64,000 bases of DNA from Brasenia schreberi (GCA_036023115.1 JAYKKT010000079.1:14065501-14129500), one strand, 5' to 3'; counted from the stretch's first letter, positions 33,720 to 48,700 are shown. Notes: a model not told the origin generated them from the sequence alone. Translations and numbers: made by a program.

Positions 33720-36700
33720 ATGGAGTCAACATCTTCACTTGCGTTCAGAGGATCTATATCTGAAGCAATTACTGAAGCAAAACGGAAGAATAAAGTTCTC
33801 CTTGTCTATGTCTCAGGTAATCTTTATTTATCTGAAATATCTAACATTTAAACATGAGTCCAATGTTGAGCAGTTAGTTAGTTCTCATAGATCAGCATAT
33901 GTTCCAGGCAATGACAAAAAGAGTGATATGCTTAGTTATTTAAAGTTTTCTTTGCTATTAACAGAAACATTTAGCACTATCTTATTTGTCGTGCAAGGGA
34001 AAAGTAGAGGTTTAAAATAATGCCTTTGTATTAGCCAGGCCCAGTCTTGCAGTTCTTTGTATATGACATTCTTATTTCCTCCACACTGTAAGTGGTATCT
34101 GAAGTTACTAGGCTTAAATCCAGTATTGCTTCTCAGGCAAATGATGTCAGTCACACCATCTTAAAAGCCTCCTAATTAGTAATTAATCTCAACAGCCTTG
34201 TGGTCTGGATTCTAAAATGCCCCCCCCCACCCACCCACCCCACTCTCTCTCTCACACACACGCATGCATGCAGAGACATACACATCTGTGCCAGATCTGA
34301 AAGCAATTTAACCATATGTAATGTGTAGGTGAGGTTGTTTTAGGTCTTGGATCATTCTTCAAGGTGCATTAGTTGTTAGGTTGTCAACAATGCGTTTTCT
34401 CTTGTTTCTGGTTGTATCAGAGTCCTATTGAACATTTTCAGTGGAAGCAATTTGGTGATGCATCTCTTCTTTTGGTTCTGTATTTGTAGTAAAACTCACC
34501 CTTTTCTCTTTTAAACTTTTCTCTTCTAATTGTTGATTCCTTCATGTCCAACTACGCTAGTTTTTTCTTATAGGGCTTCAAAACCTTTCAGGGTGCATGA
34601 TTCTCATGCCTGTTTCTAGTTTGAGTAAGCTTCTAATTGTTTCTTCATAATGTGTGGATGGAAAACAAAAGCTGAATGCAGTGACCCTTATTTACATGGT
34701 TTAAGTTGCCTCCTTATTCTTCATGTTTGTGTTTTTTATTTTTGCGTGAATGACTAAATAATGTGTAAGAATGTGGTTTTTGCATCTTATTGTGTGAGAA
34801 TTACATACCGCTTTAACTTGCACATTGCGTCACACATGAACATGCTTGCGTGTATGTAATTCGGGGTCTTACATTGTTGTAAGTAGTGTATGGTTGCACA
34901 TATTGGTCAATGGACCTTTATGATACCATATGATGGTACCATAGTCATAGTTGGTCTATCATAAGAAATTCTTTTGTATGGAATAAAAAGTTCCAACTTT
35001 GTTCTACATATCATACAAATGTGATACAGTGGGGACCTGTGATACAGTATGTACAAAATCTGATACAATGGGGAAATGTGGTGCAATCTTTAATCCTGCC
35101 GCAATTTTTTCTATGCTATGTATCAGTCTGTGTCATACTACAGATTGATACTACAAATTAAGTATACATGGAAGGGGGGATCCCTCAGGTTGGGCTTGCT
35201 GGCCAGAGGATGTCCTTAATCACTTCCAGTCCATTTTGTCCCATTCTTAAATGAGAATAGAGTTTTGCAGACTTAGTGTGCAAAAGAAAAAGGGACGGGT
35301 TCAAAGTATCGTTTACATGTAACAACTATGTGGGCCTTTGTGTTGAATGTGGTGCTGATGTCGTTATCTTGAGGAGAATACTCTATGATCTACATTTTCT
35401 GAAAGCAACTTGGGCATTTGCACCAAACTACTAAATTAATTCCCATTGTGCTTCCTGTTTCCAGGTACAGATGAAGATTCATTACACCTGGAGCAGTCCA
35501 CATTGGGGGATCCAAGTGTGAGTTGGGTCTTCAACATATAACAAAGTCCATTTCAATTTTCATGAAATATTCAATTTTTTCTTCTATAAAATTTTAAGTA
35601 AATCCATCTTCACTTCCATGCAGGTGGCAGAGTTGGTATTAAAGGATTGCATTTTCTTGCATCTTTTACATGGAAGTGTTGACTCAGTTCATTTTTCTGC
35701 AATCTGTATCCTTTTTATGCTGTCACCTTACTTGTCGAGAAATCCAGCAAACATACACACATCTATATGGAGACACATACATTCCATGCATCTAGACGTG
35801 GTCTGTAAAAATATCACCAATATCATGCCAAAGTAATCCACAAACTCAAACACAAGCAATCACGAAGGATCCTTAATAAGCCAAATTATCAAATGAATCA
35901 CCAGGACACTTGGTGTACAAGCCAAACCAAATATCAAACAAGTCAAGGGAGCATAGAAAACTCTAATGAATTTATTCACATCACCCTCTATTTATAGAGG
36001 TTATTACAAAGTTACAAGTGAGAAGAGAGAGAGAGAGAGTAGTCCATGGAGTAGTTGCTCCCAACGGCTACTCTACTAGTCGTTGAGAACAACTAGTAGA
36101 GTAGCCGTTGGGGAGTGACTGACTTTTAAGGGCCATTCCATTTGGTCCCTGTGTCAGGGACATGTTTGGCCCTAGTGGCCTAGTCCTATTTCAATTTAAC
36201 ACCCCCTTCAAACTTATGGTGTATATGCCAAAAGTTTGTCGATAGAAACATAAATCGAGTTTCATACAAAGATTTAGTGAAGAAATTTACCAACTATAAC
36301 TCTGAAGGAACATAGTACAAAGTCAATCTTTTCTTCAAGCATTCCTCTTGAATATAGTGACAGTTCACCTCAATATGTTTAGTTCTTTTATAAAATGTAT
36401 TATTTGAGGCAATATACATGACACTTTTATTATCACAGAGTAATTCGGTAGAGTCTTCTAGGGCAACTTCCATGTTTGCTAGAAGTTTAGTGTTCTAATA
36501 TATCTCGGTTGAAGTAGTAGCCATAACTCTATATTATGCTTCAGGAGACGATAAGGACACCTTATGTTGTCATTTTTACATCTTCAAAAAATAAAAAAAT
36601 CACCTAAAAATATACAAAAACCAGTAGTGGAATGTTTATCATTAACATCCCTATCCCAATTAGCATTAGTGTAAGCAATTAATTTAAAAACAGATGATGA

Positions 36701-39700
36701 GGTTATAATGATCCCCCTTTTAAGTATATCTTTTTATGTATCTTATAATCTACATAACCACTCATGTGTATACATGTGGGGGTTTATTGAAACTGACTTG
36801 CCACATGTACTGCGTGTGCTATGTCTGGTCGAGTGATGATAAGGTATGTCAAGGCTCCTATCATTTGTATGTAGGGAGTATGATTTTCTAATTTTTCCTC
36901 ATCTGTAGTCCTTAACTTGGTCTCCATCTCTTCGGGCGTGCTTACTTTCTTGTCATCTGTTAATTCTGACATGCTAACAATATCACTAGCAAACTTTGTT
37001 TGTGACATAAAGTAATCTTTGTTTTTACGAGTTAGTTCTATTCCCAAAAAATAACTAAGAAGTCCAAGATCTTTTATTTCAAATTCTTTATGCAAATCTC
37101 CTTTTATTTGTAATATCCCATTTTCATCAATTCTGGTGATGATCATATCATTTACATAAAGAAGTTGAATCACAATACCTGCATCAATTTTTCTTACAAA
37201 TAAGGTAGTGTCAGTATAACAAGAGTGAAAATTCCGTGCAATCATAAAATACCCAAATCTATGAAACCAAGCCTTAGGAGCTTGTTTAAGACCATATAAA
37301 GCCTTTTTTAGTTTAACAACAAAGTTACTTTAAACAATGAATCCTGGAGGGACAACCATATAGATATATTCGCTAAGGTTTCCATTCAAAACTGCTTTTT
37401 TAACATCCAATTGATGTATATCTCATTCTTTAATTATACAAATAGAAATTAAAATATGAAGAGTAGTCATACAAGCAACTGGTGCAAATGTTTCCACATA
37501 ATCAATCTCATATTTTTGGGAGTACCCCTTAGCCACAAGTCTAGCTTTTTATGTTTCAAAAGAACCATCACTATTAGTTTTGACTTTATAGACCCATCTA
37601 CAACCAATAATTTTCTTTTCCTTGGGTTTTGGAACAATATCCCAAGTACAATTTCTTTATAGAGCTTCTAACTCAACATTCATAGCTTTCCTCCATTCTA
37701 AGTTATTTTTTGCTTGTTCATAATGGTTGGGTTCAAGAATACTTGATATGGTAGCTATGTGATTTCTATGTTATGGTTAAAATGATTTGTAAGACACAAA
37801 TCTTTAAGGGGTTTTTATGATTCTTTTGCTAGAAGCATTATCATTTTCTCTATTCCTTCTTACATAATGATGTTCAAAGGGTCTTAAACCATTTTCTCTT
37901 GTTTCAAGGTTTCTAGATTCATCTTCTAGTTGAACCATGCTATCCACTTGTACTTCCTCATTCTCATCTAACCTTTCATCCGATATTTCATCCAAAAATG
38001 TATAACTATCTTGTGTGGTTGGAGATTCATTTCCATAATAACATTCATCTTCAATGAATTTGATATCTCTAGACATTAAATGACCTTGGAACTTAACTTA
38101 TCATATTTCAATCGATCATATCTAGGTTTATTAGAAAACAATTTTTCGATGGGAGAATAATTTTCAAGTTTGGATGGTGACATTCTATTTATCAAATATA
38201 CAAATGTTACACTGGCTTCGGCCCATAAGTGTTCGAGAACTTTACTAGCTAATAACAAAGTTCTAATAGTTTCAATAATATGTCTATGTTTTCTTTCGGC
38301 TAAACCATTTTGTTGTGGGGTTTTGGTACAAGATTTTTGATGCCAAATTCTATTTTCTTCAAGATAGTTTTTGAAGTCATTTGAAAGATATTCAATCCCA
38401 AAATCGGTTCTTAAGATTTTGATATTAGTTTCAAATTGGGTCTTGATCATATTGTGATTGTGAAAAGTCAAGAAATATTTAAGAACTTCCGATTTATATT
38501 TCAAGAAATATATCCAAGTGTGTCGAGTGAAGTTATCTACAAAAATAACATAATAGGTCACTCCTCCTTTTGAGGTAATAAGAGCGTGTCCCCAAACATC
38601 GTTGTATATTAATTAAAATGCCTTCTTTGTGATAAAAGTATTATCACCAAACAGTGAACGATGTGTTTTGCAAAAAATACAATCTTTATAAATGAAATGA
38701 TTCTTTTCATTGATCTTTATCCATTGATAATTATTCATTTTGTTTACATCAAGGTGCCCCAATCTTTTGTGCTAAAAGCCAAAATCGTTACAAGTAATCC
38801 CATAAGTTTTAAAATTTGATATAATTAAATTATCCATGGCGTAGAGACCTCATTCTCTATGTCCTTGCCTAATCACCTTCTTCGATAAATGATTTTATAC
38901 CATATATCCATTTGGTGAGAAGGTAACACTATAACCTACACTACTACTACAACTAAGCCTTTTCCCATACTAGATGGGGTCAGCTACATGGATTCTTTGT
39001 TTTTTTTTAGAATCCATGTTAAGTCCGACAAAGTTTTACGCTGGCTGTCGGAAGCCTAACACAACCCTCCTCCTTTTTCCGGGCTTGGGACCGGCCATGC
39101 AAGGGTGATTCCTTACATAGGCGGAGTTAGAAGGTAACACTATAACCATTATCACAAATTTGAGAAACCGAGAGAAAATTAAGATTTAATTTTGGTATAA
39201 AACGTACTTGGGGTATTTTAAAGGAATTATTTTCTAAGTTTCTAATTTCTTTAACATCAAGTTTTGTTCCATCAACCTTAAATACTTGTGCTCTAGTTGG
39301 TATGCATTTGTCTAACAATTTATATTCATTAGTCATATGAAAAAAGCACCAGAATATAAAAACAAGGCATACCTTGACCTTTAGAAGAAGATAATAGTGC
39401 CGACCCGGAGATGCTTGCCTTTTTGTTGAGCATTTCTTTAATATTTCGATGTGAACACTTCCTCCTTGTGGTCAATGGTCACAACATGGGGAAATTTCCT
39501 TAATAATAGAAGACACAAAGTCTTGATGTGTTCATTCTTCTTGCAATAATGACAAATTGTGCTATTGTTGGGTCAAGGTACCACATTATTCTTGATTTGC
39601 CCATTATCTTCACTATCTTTTACATGTGGAGGTTTGTAGGTTATCAAATAATTTTCGGGTGTAGATATAGCAAGAACCACTTCTTTTTGATCTCTAATGT

Positions 39701-42700
39701 TCCCCAATCTAGATTCTTTTATAACTAAATCGGCTAAATCTCATAGCTTTTGGGTCTTGCTTTTTTATAAATCAAGTTGGATCTAATATTTTAAAATCAT
39801 CTCTTAATACCCTTATAAACAAGAAAAAATATTGATATTTAAGATACTCTTGAAATTCATAATACATTGGAGTTTTCTAAATTTGTCAAAGCTCTTAAGT
39901 TGGTTCCAAAGGTCGGAAAACTCATTATGATAAACCCTAATCTCAAAAAACCTTGTTTGAGCATTATCATTTTTTCTTGCAAATTTATTTGAAAAACAAA
40001 GTCGTCTTGAGAATGAGTTTTTTTAAGGTATTCTCAAGTTTCAAAAGTATTGTCAAATGTACTAATCTGACTACAAAGCTTTTCATTCACATTTAGGCCA
40101 ATAGTCAAAGTGATTTTGGCGTTGTACTTCTCATCTTTTTTCAATTCTTGTTTATGTTTCTCTTGTAATTTGAGAAAATCATCATCATCACATCCTTCTT
40201 CTATCCATTTTGGTTCTTTGATTGTATCACCAATATAATCCCAATAGTCTTTAGAAATAAAATATTTTTTTATGGTTCGTGCCCAACTTGGATAAGAGTT
40301 GAGTACCAACAAGCAACACAAACTTCCACTTTTCTCTTTCATTCTTCTTAACAATAACAGAAAAGATAAAGAGTACCTTGATTCAAACGTTTTTCAAATT
40401 TTGAGGATCGGCATGAATCCTAATATCGTTTTAATCGAACTCTTTCGGCTCTGATACCAAGTAAAAATATCATCAATATCTTGCCAAGGTAATCTATAAA
40501 CTCAAACACTAGCAATCACGAAGGATTCTTAACAAGCCAAATCGCCAAATGAATCACCGAACACTTGGTGTACAAGCCAAACCGAATATCAAACAAGTCA
40601 AGAGAGCATAGGAAGCTCTAATGAATTTATTCATACCACCCTCTATTTATAGAGGTTATTACAAAGTTACAAGTGAGAAGAGAGAGAGTAGTCCATAGGA
40701 GCATATGCTCCCAACGGCTACTCTACTAGCCGTTGGGAGTTCTCAACAGCAAGTAGAGTAGCCGTTGAGGAGTGACTGGCCCTCAAGGGCTAGTCCATTT
40801 GGTCCCTGTGCCAGGGACCTGCTGGGCCCTAGTGGCTCAATCCTATTACAATTTAACAGTGGTCATGGTTCACATTACTAGACATTGGAGAAAAATGTTG
40901 GGATTAGAGGAGCTATTTAGTTTCTGTGTACACCTTTCATCCTCTTGCTCGTTGTCATCCATAAGTTGCTATTGTAAATGAACTCCTCCAACACATTGTT
41001 AGCTGACTGCATTCTCTATTATCTTAAGGTGGAGTTTGTGTTTCAGTTGAGTTCCCATAAAATGAGCGAGCTTAGATACTTCTGGGTTGGGTTCATCACA
41101 ACCAAAGATAATGTTCCATTGAATTGCTTATTTTTCAACTTCTGGGTCTCAAGTTGGGTGGCTTGTTACTTTCATTGTGATTTTCTGTTTGACAAGCCCA
41201 CACAGTGTGGGAAAAGGCTTGGTTTTGGTGCGAGTTTCTCTTTTCTTCAGCGCCCCATAGAATCCACAATTTCATCTTTAGGCTCTGATGATATGTTAGT
41301 TACAAGTTAATCTCAATGGTGAATAGCTTTCCTTGCAGTTATACTGCTATTGTAATCCTTAATTCAAATATTAATAGATCCCATGACTTCTATACCGTGT
41401 ATATCAGCTGTTGGATATAACGGGGTGTTACTCTGGCGAAATGGTAATTACTGCTTTCCACTTGGAACATCTTTTCTGGTTCGGTTATTTATCTGTGGAC
41501 ATACATTTAGCTTTCACTACTTTGTCTTTATATTGCACAGAGGGGTATGTCGATGCTGAAAGGTTATTATCTGGAATTAAGAAGGCATGGACTGACCTGC
41601 ATTTTCAGGTTGTATAATGCAAGCGTAGCATGATAACTGATAAGAACTAAAGTGTATTTCATTATCATATATTCCATTCTGTTTCCTATTTTCATTTATG
41701 AATTGCCAAGTTTTTGACCATTCATATGGGCATGTTACAGGAAGCAGCTGCCACGGTTTTGACAGCAGCATTAGTATCAAACAAGCCTATGGATGCTGGA
41801 CCTAGTGCTGCAGATGACCCTACCCATGGAAAAGGAAGTTCAGAGGCAGCTAATGCATTTTTGTCTTCCAACAATGGAGTATCTCAAGGAGCTGAGACCA
41901 TACATGCTTCAGAGGCAACATCTGAAAGTAGAGAGTGCGTAACAGAGGTAAGATCTTATAGATTGCTCGAAATGACACTAGATTTCAGTGAAATGGTATC
42001 CGTGCTTTCTAACTTTTGGTCCTGACTTTTGGTCAGAGTGATCACAAGTTTAGTGGAAATCCACCTCCGGAAATGGTGCATAATGTTCAACCAAATTTTG
42101 GTGCTGAAGACCAAAAGGTTCTCGTAGGAGAAACCACCAACTTTCCCAACACTGTCAGTGATCAAGAATCCCTGGAATGTCATCCTCCGTCTGATGTTGG
42201 AGCTAGTTCTCCCCAACATCAGGAGAAATCACCTTCTCATAGTCATATGACTGATAAACAAAAGGGGATTGTTGGCCATAATACAGGGCTTTCACGTGAC
42301 GGCCTGGAGAGAGTCTCTGATGCTGTTGAAAGAAATGCGAACCTCAGCACTCTAGATTCAGAAGCTGAGAATTTGACTGGACCGTCAAGAGTGCCAAGCG
42401 ACATTCATCTAAATATACGGTTGCCAAGTGGTACCAGTATTCGTGAAACCTTTTCAGCTAAAGATACTTTGAGAACTGTGAAGAATTATATTGATGAAAA
42501 CCGCACAGATGATAGTGCTCCTTATTTCCTTGGGATTCCTTATCCTAGAAAACTATTTAGTGAGCAAGGTATGCCTTTCTGAACTTGTTTGGGTGGACAA
42601 TCGTGTGTCTATTTTTTATTTCAGATTCTTTTTTGGGTATCCTCAAAAGTAATCAAGGTTTATTTTCCTGTGTTCGTACATGAATGTTCATGCATTAGCA

Positions 42701-45700
42701 GAATGTAGATATTGTAGAAATAGTTGCTCTTCTGAGGATATGTCTGATGAAGTTACAGAAAAGAAATCATCATCTTATTTGATAAAAAACAGCAAATACA
42801 TCTAGAGGAGGAAGATGGCTCAGAGGTCGGCCCCCTTGGCTGCCGCCCCCTGCCACTCACATTTTCTACTCCTACCTTAACCTAATTACAAAGCCAGACT
42901 TTATATTGCTAACCTAAGTTAAAAGACTTAATTACTCCTAATTAGTGACTAACATAACTAATCCATTGGGATCCAAATTACATACGACTGAACCTGATAC
43001 CAATACAAACTAAAGACTTTAAACTTAGACCTTAAACTCAAACTTAAAACACTAAGAATAATAAAGAGGAATTCAACTTGATTTCCAACACGCCCCCTCA
43101 AGTTGAATCTTGAAGACTTGTAATTCTCAACCGAGCAAGTGCTTTATGAAGGCTATTGACTGAAACTGGTTTAGTGAAGATATCTGCTAATTTATCTTCT
43201 GAACGTACATGGACCAGGTTGAAGATGCCTTGGGAAATCTTTTCTCTGATAATGTGACAATCTATTTCAATGTGTTTGGTCCTCTCATGCGAAACACTGG
43301 ATTTCCGAAGCGATATGCAACGCAGCTTGCATTATTAATGGGCACAAGAGTCATTTTACATAACGCTTCCAAATCAAAGCTCTTCAGCCGCTATTTTAAC
43401 CAAACGTAGCTCAAGGCAAAGTAGTCGAGGCCATGGCTCGACATTCGCCGTCTCAAGCACTTCATCTCGCAACCTACATTTTGTTTCTTACTTTTCCAGA
43501 TATCAGACATACTCCCCACGGATATATAATTATAAGCGATCTCCTATCGCTTGAACCTGCCCAATCAGCATCTGAGTAGATCATTATATCGAGTGATGAA
43601 TGTGGAGTATATAGTAAGCTATAAGTTATTGAGGATTTTAAGTACCTGATGATATGAAATACTGTGCTCATATGATGTCTAGATGGACAGTGCATCCACC
43701 TACTCACATATCCAGCTGCAAAGCTGATGTCTGGTCGAGTAATAGTAACATATATAAACTTTCCCACTAATCTTTGGTATTTACCAACATCCTCATATGG
43801 TTATGTAGACTTATCACTATCTTCCTTGGTCATCTCCATAGGAATAGAGCATATGCGACAATCTTCCATTTTTGCTTCTTTCAATAAGTCTAGGATATAT
43901 TTCCTTTGACTTAAGAATAAACAATCATCTTTATGAATAACTTCTATTCCTAGGAAGTAATGTAATCTTCCCAAATCCTTAAGTCAAATAATATTTTAAG
44001 TTTTTTCTTTAGGTCGATTATGCCTTCAGTATCATCACCTGTAATGATAATATCATCAACATATACCAATAACACAACAATTTTCTGATCTTGTTTGATA
44101 AACAGTGTATAGTCACTAACACACTGCTTAAAGCCCAGATTTATAACACCATTCCTGAATTTTTCAAACCATGCGTGTGGAGATTGTTTCAAACCATAAA
44201 TTAATTTCTTTAATTTACATACACTTGCCCTGCTTTTGTTCATGAGCATACCCAGGTGGTAGGTTCATATAAATGTCTTCCATAAGATCTCTCTGAAGGA
44301 AAGCATTCTTAACATCTAGCTGCCATAATTTCCATCCTTTATTGACTGCCAAACTTAGAATGATTCTGATAGTATTCATCTTTGCCACTGGAGAAAATGT
44401 CTCTGTATAATCTATGCCGTATGACCAACTGTAACCTTTAGCTACTAGTCTTGCTTTATATCTTTTTATATTTTCATCAGCTTTATACTTTACAGAAAAT
44501 ACCCACTTGCATTCCATTGTCTTTCTTCTAGAAGGTAAATCAGTCAGTTCCCAAGTCTTGATTCGTACCAGCCTACCAAGGCTGCAATTTCCTCTTTCAT
44601 AGCTGCTTTTCATAATCAAGGGCCTAAGGCTAAGGGCTGAAGATCAGGCCATGGACTAGGGAGGACCCAAGACATGAACCAAGCCAAGTTATGGCTCCAT
44701 CAAATGCGGCATCAAAGGCTGCCCCAAAGAGGAACCCAGCCAGTTGCACCAAGGCCAGCCGACCACACCTGATTGCACCTAACCGGCCAAACCTAACTTG
44801 GCCGACCGAACCAAATGCACTTGGCTACATCAAGGCTAGACCAAACCCACCTTGGTTGGGTTTACTTTGACCAAGAGGGACCACCAAGAGGCCCACGTGA
44901 AGAAGTTTTGGTCCAGCCATGGGATAATTAGAATATGATATCATCTTTTCCAACGAATATTTTGCAATTTTACGTTTTCCCTTTGTAATTTCAATAGGTA
45001 AATCACCCAATTCACTATCTGAATGCTGAGAGGTTACCTGAGTTAGAGTTAAATATGATTCCAGGTAACGATTATGATCCAGGGTAGTTAGCTAATGTGG
45101 GGAGGAAGGCCTGTCTGTCACCTCTGATATATACTTGCCACTCCTTCTCTTGAGAGGGTATCATCTCTTCCCCTTCCTCTTCGTGTAAATGCTGAATTTC
45201 AATTGGTGGAAGTGGTATCACAGGTGGATACTCTACATCTAATGGAACAACTTCTTGCATATTATAAAACAGTGTATCTTCATGAAGGGTAACATCCATT
45301 GTAACATACAATTTTCTTTTGATGAGATCATAACACTTGTATCCCTTCTGAGTAGAGGAGTAACTCAGAAAGATACATTTGATCGATCTTGCATCTAGTT
45401 TATCCCTTAAACCCTGATGAATATGAATAAAGCAAGTACACCCAAACACTCTTGAAAGAAGATGAAATTGTTTCTGGGAAGGACATAATGAATGAAATGA
45501 AGTATTCTCACTGAGGACCCTGCTTGGCATACGATTTATAAGAAAAACTGCAGTCAAAACAGCTTCACTCCAATAACATTTTCGTGCATTACATCCAATT
45601 AAAAGAGTCCTTGCAACTTTTAGAATATGCCGATTTTTCCTTTCGGCAACACCATTTTGTTGAGGAGAATAGGCACATGAGGTTTGGTGCAAAATTTCAT

Positions 45701-48700
45701 GATCAAGAAAATATGAGTGAAGTGCTTGAGACATAAACTCACCCCCATTATCACTACGAAAAACTCTTATGGTATGCTGGAACTGGGTATGTACAAACTG
45801 ACTGTATATTGAAAGAATATTATTCACTTCATCTTTAGTTTTCATGAGATATATTATAGTGAATCTAGTACAATCATCAATGAGACAAAGTACTTATATC
45901 CATGCACAGAAATAGTAGAATAAGGACCCCAAATATCTGAATGAACAATCTCAAACGGATTGGAAGATCTTTTTTAACTTAAAGAAAAAGAAATACGATG
46001 GTGTTTTGCCTTCTGACAGGTTTCATAGCTCAAATTGAAATTATTACAATAATTAAATTCAGGTAGTAGCACATTCATTTTAGATAACGGTAAATGTCCT
46101 AGTTTCTGGTGCCAACGAGATATGTCCTCCTTCTGCTTCTCTGTAACGACAATTGATTGTAAGGCTGCTCCTTTATTATCCTCGTAAAAGTAGAGGCCTC
46201 TCCACACACTACCCTGACCAAAGATCCTCCCCGTCCTCAGTTCTTGAAATAAACATCCAGTAGAATCAAATATTATACGACATTTCAGATCCTGAGTCAT
46301 AGCAAAGACAAACAATAAATTGACTGAGATGTTTGGAACATGTAAAACATTTTTTAATGTGCCAAAAGATGTAATAATACTCCCTTTTCCAACTATTGGA
46401 GTATGAGAGCTATTTGCCAATTTAATGTTAATTTTTGCCTGGGTCAACTCACAGTTATCAAAGAAAATCTCTTCGACTGACCATATGATCTGTAGCCCCA
46501 GGATCAATAATCCAGATCCTTGAATGAGAAATACTTTACCCTGAGCCAAGAATGTGAATGGATATGCGATAACTGCTTGTGAATTAATGTGGGAGGACGT
46601 AGATGGAGAGTGTGAACCAGTCAAATGAGCTTTGAGCAACTCAATTTCTTTTTTCATATCAACCAATGAGATTGCACTGTCATCAGTCTTTTGTTTTTCA
46701 TTCTGATCAATGCTGAAATAGGCTTTGTTGGATCTGTTCTAAAAATGAGTAGGTCTTCCAACTAATTCCCAACATGTTTCCTTAGTATGTGTGGTTTTCT
46801 ACAACGAGAACAAGTCAATTTATCATTTTCTTCAAAAGTAAGTCCATATCTTCCCTTGCCATGGCCATAACTTTCCCTTCCCCGAGAGAAGGGAGGAGTG
46901 GACATATTTTTTCTCACAAATGCCGAGGTCTCTGAATTGATTTTGGTTTTCTTCTCTAAATGTTTTCTGTCTTCTTCCCGAATAAGGAGGGAGTATATAG
47001 TACTCAAGGATGAAAGCTCCTCTCTGCTGAGAATTTATTCTTTACTGCCTCATACTCTGAAGAGATACCCTATAGGAGATCAAATACTTTGCGTTCTTCA
47101 AACTCCTCATTGTGCTCTTGTGTGCAATTCTTATATTTTGTCTTAGAATAGAGTTGTAATTCTTCCTATAGACCTCTGAGTTTTGCATAGTATTTTCGAA
47201 TCTTTTCTATAAGATCATATTTCTTAGCAATATTTTTTCGTTGAACATAGGCGTCCTGTACTGCTAGCCAGATATCCTTAGCAGTTTTTAAGAACATTAA
47301 TGTACTACCAATAGAAGGTGTCATGGATTGAATTAACTAAGCACTCACTAGTGCATTCTCTCTACGCCACCAAGAATAAAGGGGATCCGTAACTGGGGGT
47401 TGAGGTATATCACCAGTTAAGTAATCCCATCACCTCCTGGCCATAATTGCCAGTTCGATAGATCGTGCCCACTGAAGATAATTCTTGCCGACTAACTTCA
47501 GATTTGTAATTTGAAATAACTCCTCTTTATCTAAAGAACTGTGATCACTTCCATCACCAATCTTTGTTCTTTTCATCATTATGGGAAACTTGAATTTCTT
47601 GATATCGGTCTCTCAAATCACAAAATATAAACTTACAGCATCATAGTTGCAGGACTTCAAACCAAGGAGTATGTTCTAGTGGGCGTACTAGTACTTGAGT
47701 CTCACCAACAATGGAATCAAGTATGTGAGATTTCTTTAAACAACTATGATATGAAATCGTACACATATAAATGTAAACACGCTGGCTTGAACTGATGCCG
47801 ATTTCTTCTTCAAAACATTCAGACGCCAGATCTTGTTTTAGTTGAATAATGTTGAAGGAGACTACAACAAGAGCTGATAAAGACTACAGAAATGAATATA
47901 CTCGTGTATAGCTAAACAAATCCCTACTTCGTATGTTTAGAAAAGAATGAGGAGAAATTGATTTGGTCTTTCTTGCTGACTTTTGAAGAGGTGTAACGAA
48001 CTTGATTCCAGCAACTCACAATTCAACATCCAACCGAACAATTCAGAGATGGTCTTCAGCTCTCCAGATGAGGGTCGTTAGATTCAAGCACAGGATCTTT
48101 TTTTGCCTCCAAAGTCAAGAGGAACTTAGCTTTTCAAGAGATCTGGATCAATTTTACACAACTCAGCTTCTGAGACCTACATGCTAATAGGCTTCTCTAA
48201 GACTGCTGCTACAACCTGTAGATGTCACCCATCACCGCGATTCTTCCTTGACGTGAAATGGCCATAATAGGCCTCTAATACCATGATGAAGTTATGCAAC
48301 AGAAATCATCGCAAATACATCTAGAAGAGGAAGATGGCGCAGGTCGGCCCCCTTGGCTGCCGCCCCCTGCCACTCACGTTTTCTACTTCTACCTTAACCT
48401 AATTACAAAGTCAGACTTTATATTGCTAACCTAACTTAAAAGACTTAATTACCCCTAATTAGTGACTAACATAACTCAATTCCCAATGGATCAGAATATG
48501 ATCCATTGGGATCCAAATTACATAGGACTGAACTTGTTACCAATACAAACTAAAGACTTTAAACTTAGACCTTAAACTCAAACTTAAAACACTAAGAATA
48601 ATAAGGAGGAATTCAACTTGATTTCCAACAATCTCATCTTAGAGCACCTGATTTTGTATGCTACTGCCATCATTCATTTCCAGCATCGTAAGCATATTTG

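Larger units (their letters stand above)
35804..40858 (-). mobile_element. Ty1/copia retrotransposon 1, in PUX11 intron 3
   Basis: A complete but decayed element of 5,055 bp, antisense to PUX11. Its LTRs are 35804-36201 (3' LTR) and 40460-40858 (5' LTR). The flanking repeat is GTGGTC (35798-35803 and 40859-40864). The PBS TGGTATCAGAGCC (40459-40447) is complementary to initiator Met-tRNA, and the PPT is TTTGAAGGGGG beside the 3' LTR. Order on the minus strand is gag (about 40380-39350), protease, GAG-pre-integrase, integrase (38561-38076), RT, RNase H, as in copia. A SINE-like element is nested at 38937-39128. Confidence 0.95.
42745..48630 (-). mobile_element. Ty1/copia retrotransposon 2, in PUX11 intron 7
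   Basis: A 5,886-bp element, antisense to PUX11. Its LTRs are 42745-43090 (3') and 48284-48630 (5'), with TG...CA ends (TGATGAAGTTA on the plus-strand left, GATTTCCAACA right). The flanking pentamers ATGTC/ATCTC match at four of five positions. The PBS-like TGGTATTAGAGGCC abuts the 5' LTR, and the PPT CTTGAGGGGGCG abuts the 3' LTR. Gag, protease, integrase, RT and RNase H follow in copia order on the minus strand. The LTRs lack the MSA-like motifs of copia 1 and 3 and belong to a different family. Confidence 0.94.
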
